From Pempheris klunzingeri (taxonomy: Eukaryota; Chordata; Actinopteri; Acropomatiformes; Pempheridae), in the NCBI RefSeq assembly GCF_042242105.1, contig NC_092016.1:27828501-27892500 (forward strand): a DNA stretch of 64,000 nt, written 5' to 3'. A model generated the notes under the pieces. That model made no database searches, was not told the origin of the DNA, and was given only the letters and a program-made list of their open reading frames with translations. Positions 63,431 through 64,000 of the stretch are shown in pieces (the stretch's first letter is position 1; each line of letters opens with the position of its first letter). The translations under genes were made by a program, and so were the position numbers.

Positions 63431-64000
63431 GAACAGAGATATATTTCATGTGTATCACATGTACGTTTCATATAAATCACATGATCTTTGTCACAAGAGA
63501 TTGAAGTCCTGTCGTCTGCAGCTGTTGCTGTGACCATGAGGCAGTAAGGGCATGTAGATGGTCGTTAATCCTAAACTCTTATCCAGCATTTGATGTGTGG
63601 AAGAATTAGTCAGTCAGTAAAGATATACACAAAACGCATATAATTCAGAGAACACATGTGTTCATATGATAAGATATTCCGTTATTAGGGTTACAGTAGA
63701 GTAACATACACTGAAAACACATGTTCAGCTTCTTCCAAAGAGGTTTACATCCATTACAAAGCCAGTACTGCTGTGTGGTGGCCGATGAAATAAGTGCAGA
63801 ATAAATGTTGGAATTTCTTGTGATTTTCAGCCATAATTTGTCCTTCACCATGCATATATTTACACTGAAACAAGAAAGATTCCCAAAGAAGCATCTTGAA
63901 GGATTTAAAGGTTAAATTTTCCACAACTCAGGTCAGTGTAGTTTGTCTGCTTGGACAGGCATGCAGCCTATTTCTTTTTTACAAAAGCTCAAGAGCTTCA

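Overview
This window is teleost nuclear DNA, probably from a ray-finned fish of the percomorph type. The phylum-level call is firm: vertebrate exon-intron genes with GT-AG junctions, fish-type LINE, SINE, Tc1 and hAT repeats, and long CA microsatellites. The finer placement is inference. No operons, bacterial genes, CRISPR arrays or structural RNA genes are seen.

Layout from left to right. (1) 786-1542, minus: the first two coding exons of hyaluronan synthase 3 (has3); the rest of the gene lies beyond the left edge. (2) 1.5-13.7 kb: spacer with a LINE 3' relic, a 21-bp minisatellite and low-complexity DNA. (3) 13845-40744, minus: a complete 18-exon tango6 (TMCO7) gene. Joining the exons gives an open frame of 1104 codons plus stop, close to the human protein length, with consistent intron phases. 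Its introns hold LINE, SINE and Tc1 debris, a CA repeat of about 240 bp and a decayed copy of part of its own exon 2. (4) 40.7-50.4 kb: a tandem duplication of the interval between tango6 and the cryptochrome gene. Each copy holds one small gene for a 240-residue secreted, Gly/Ser/Tyr-rich protein that I do not recognise (41584-42492 and 47608-48474, both minus). The two proteins differ at only three residues although the flanks of the duplication are clearly more diverged. (5) 50758-63296, plus: the first eight coding exons of a CRY2-type cryptochrome; the 3' exons lie beyond the right edge.

The has3-tango6 order and shared orientation match the mammalian HAS3/TANGO6 neighbourhood, which supports both names. 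The main genes have unrelated jobs: hyaluronan synthesis, Golgi/secretory function, and circadian repression or light sensing. The part of the window with the least precedent known to me is the duplicated orphan secreted-protein locus between tango6 and cry. Its left breakpoint falls inside tango6 coding exon 1, so the second copy carries a dead tango6 promoter and start codon.
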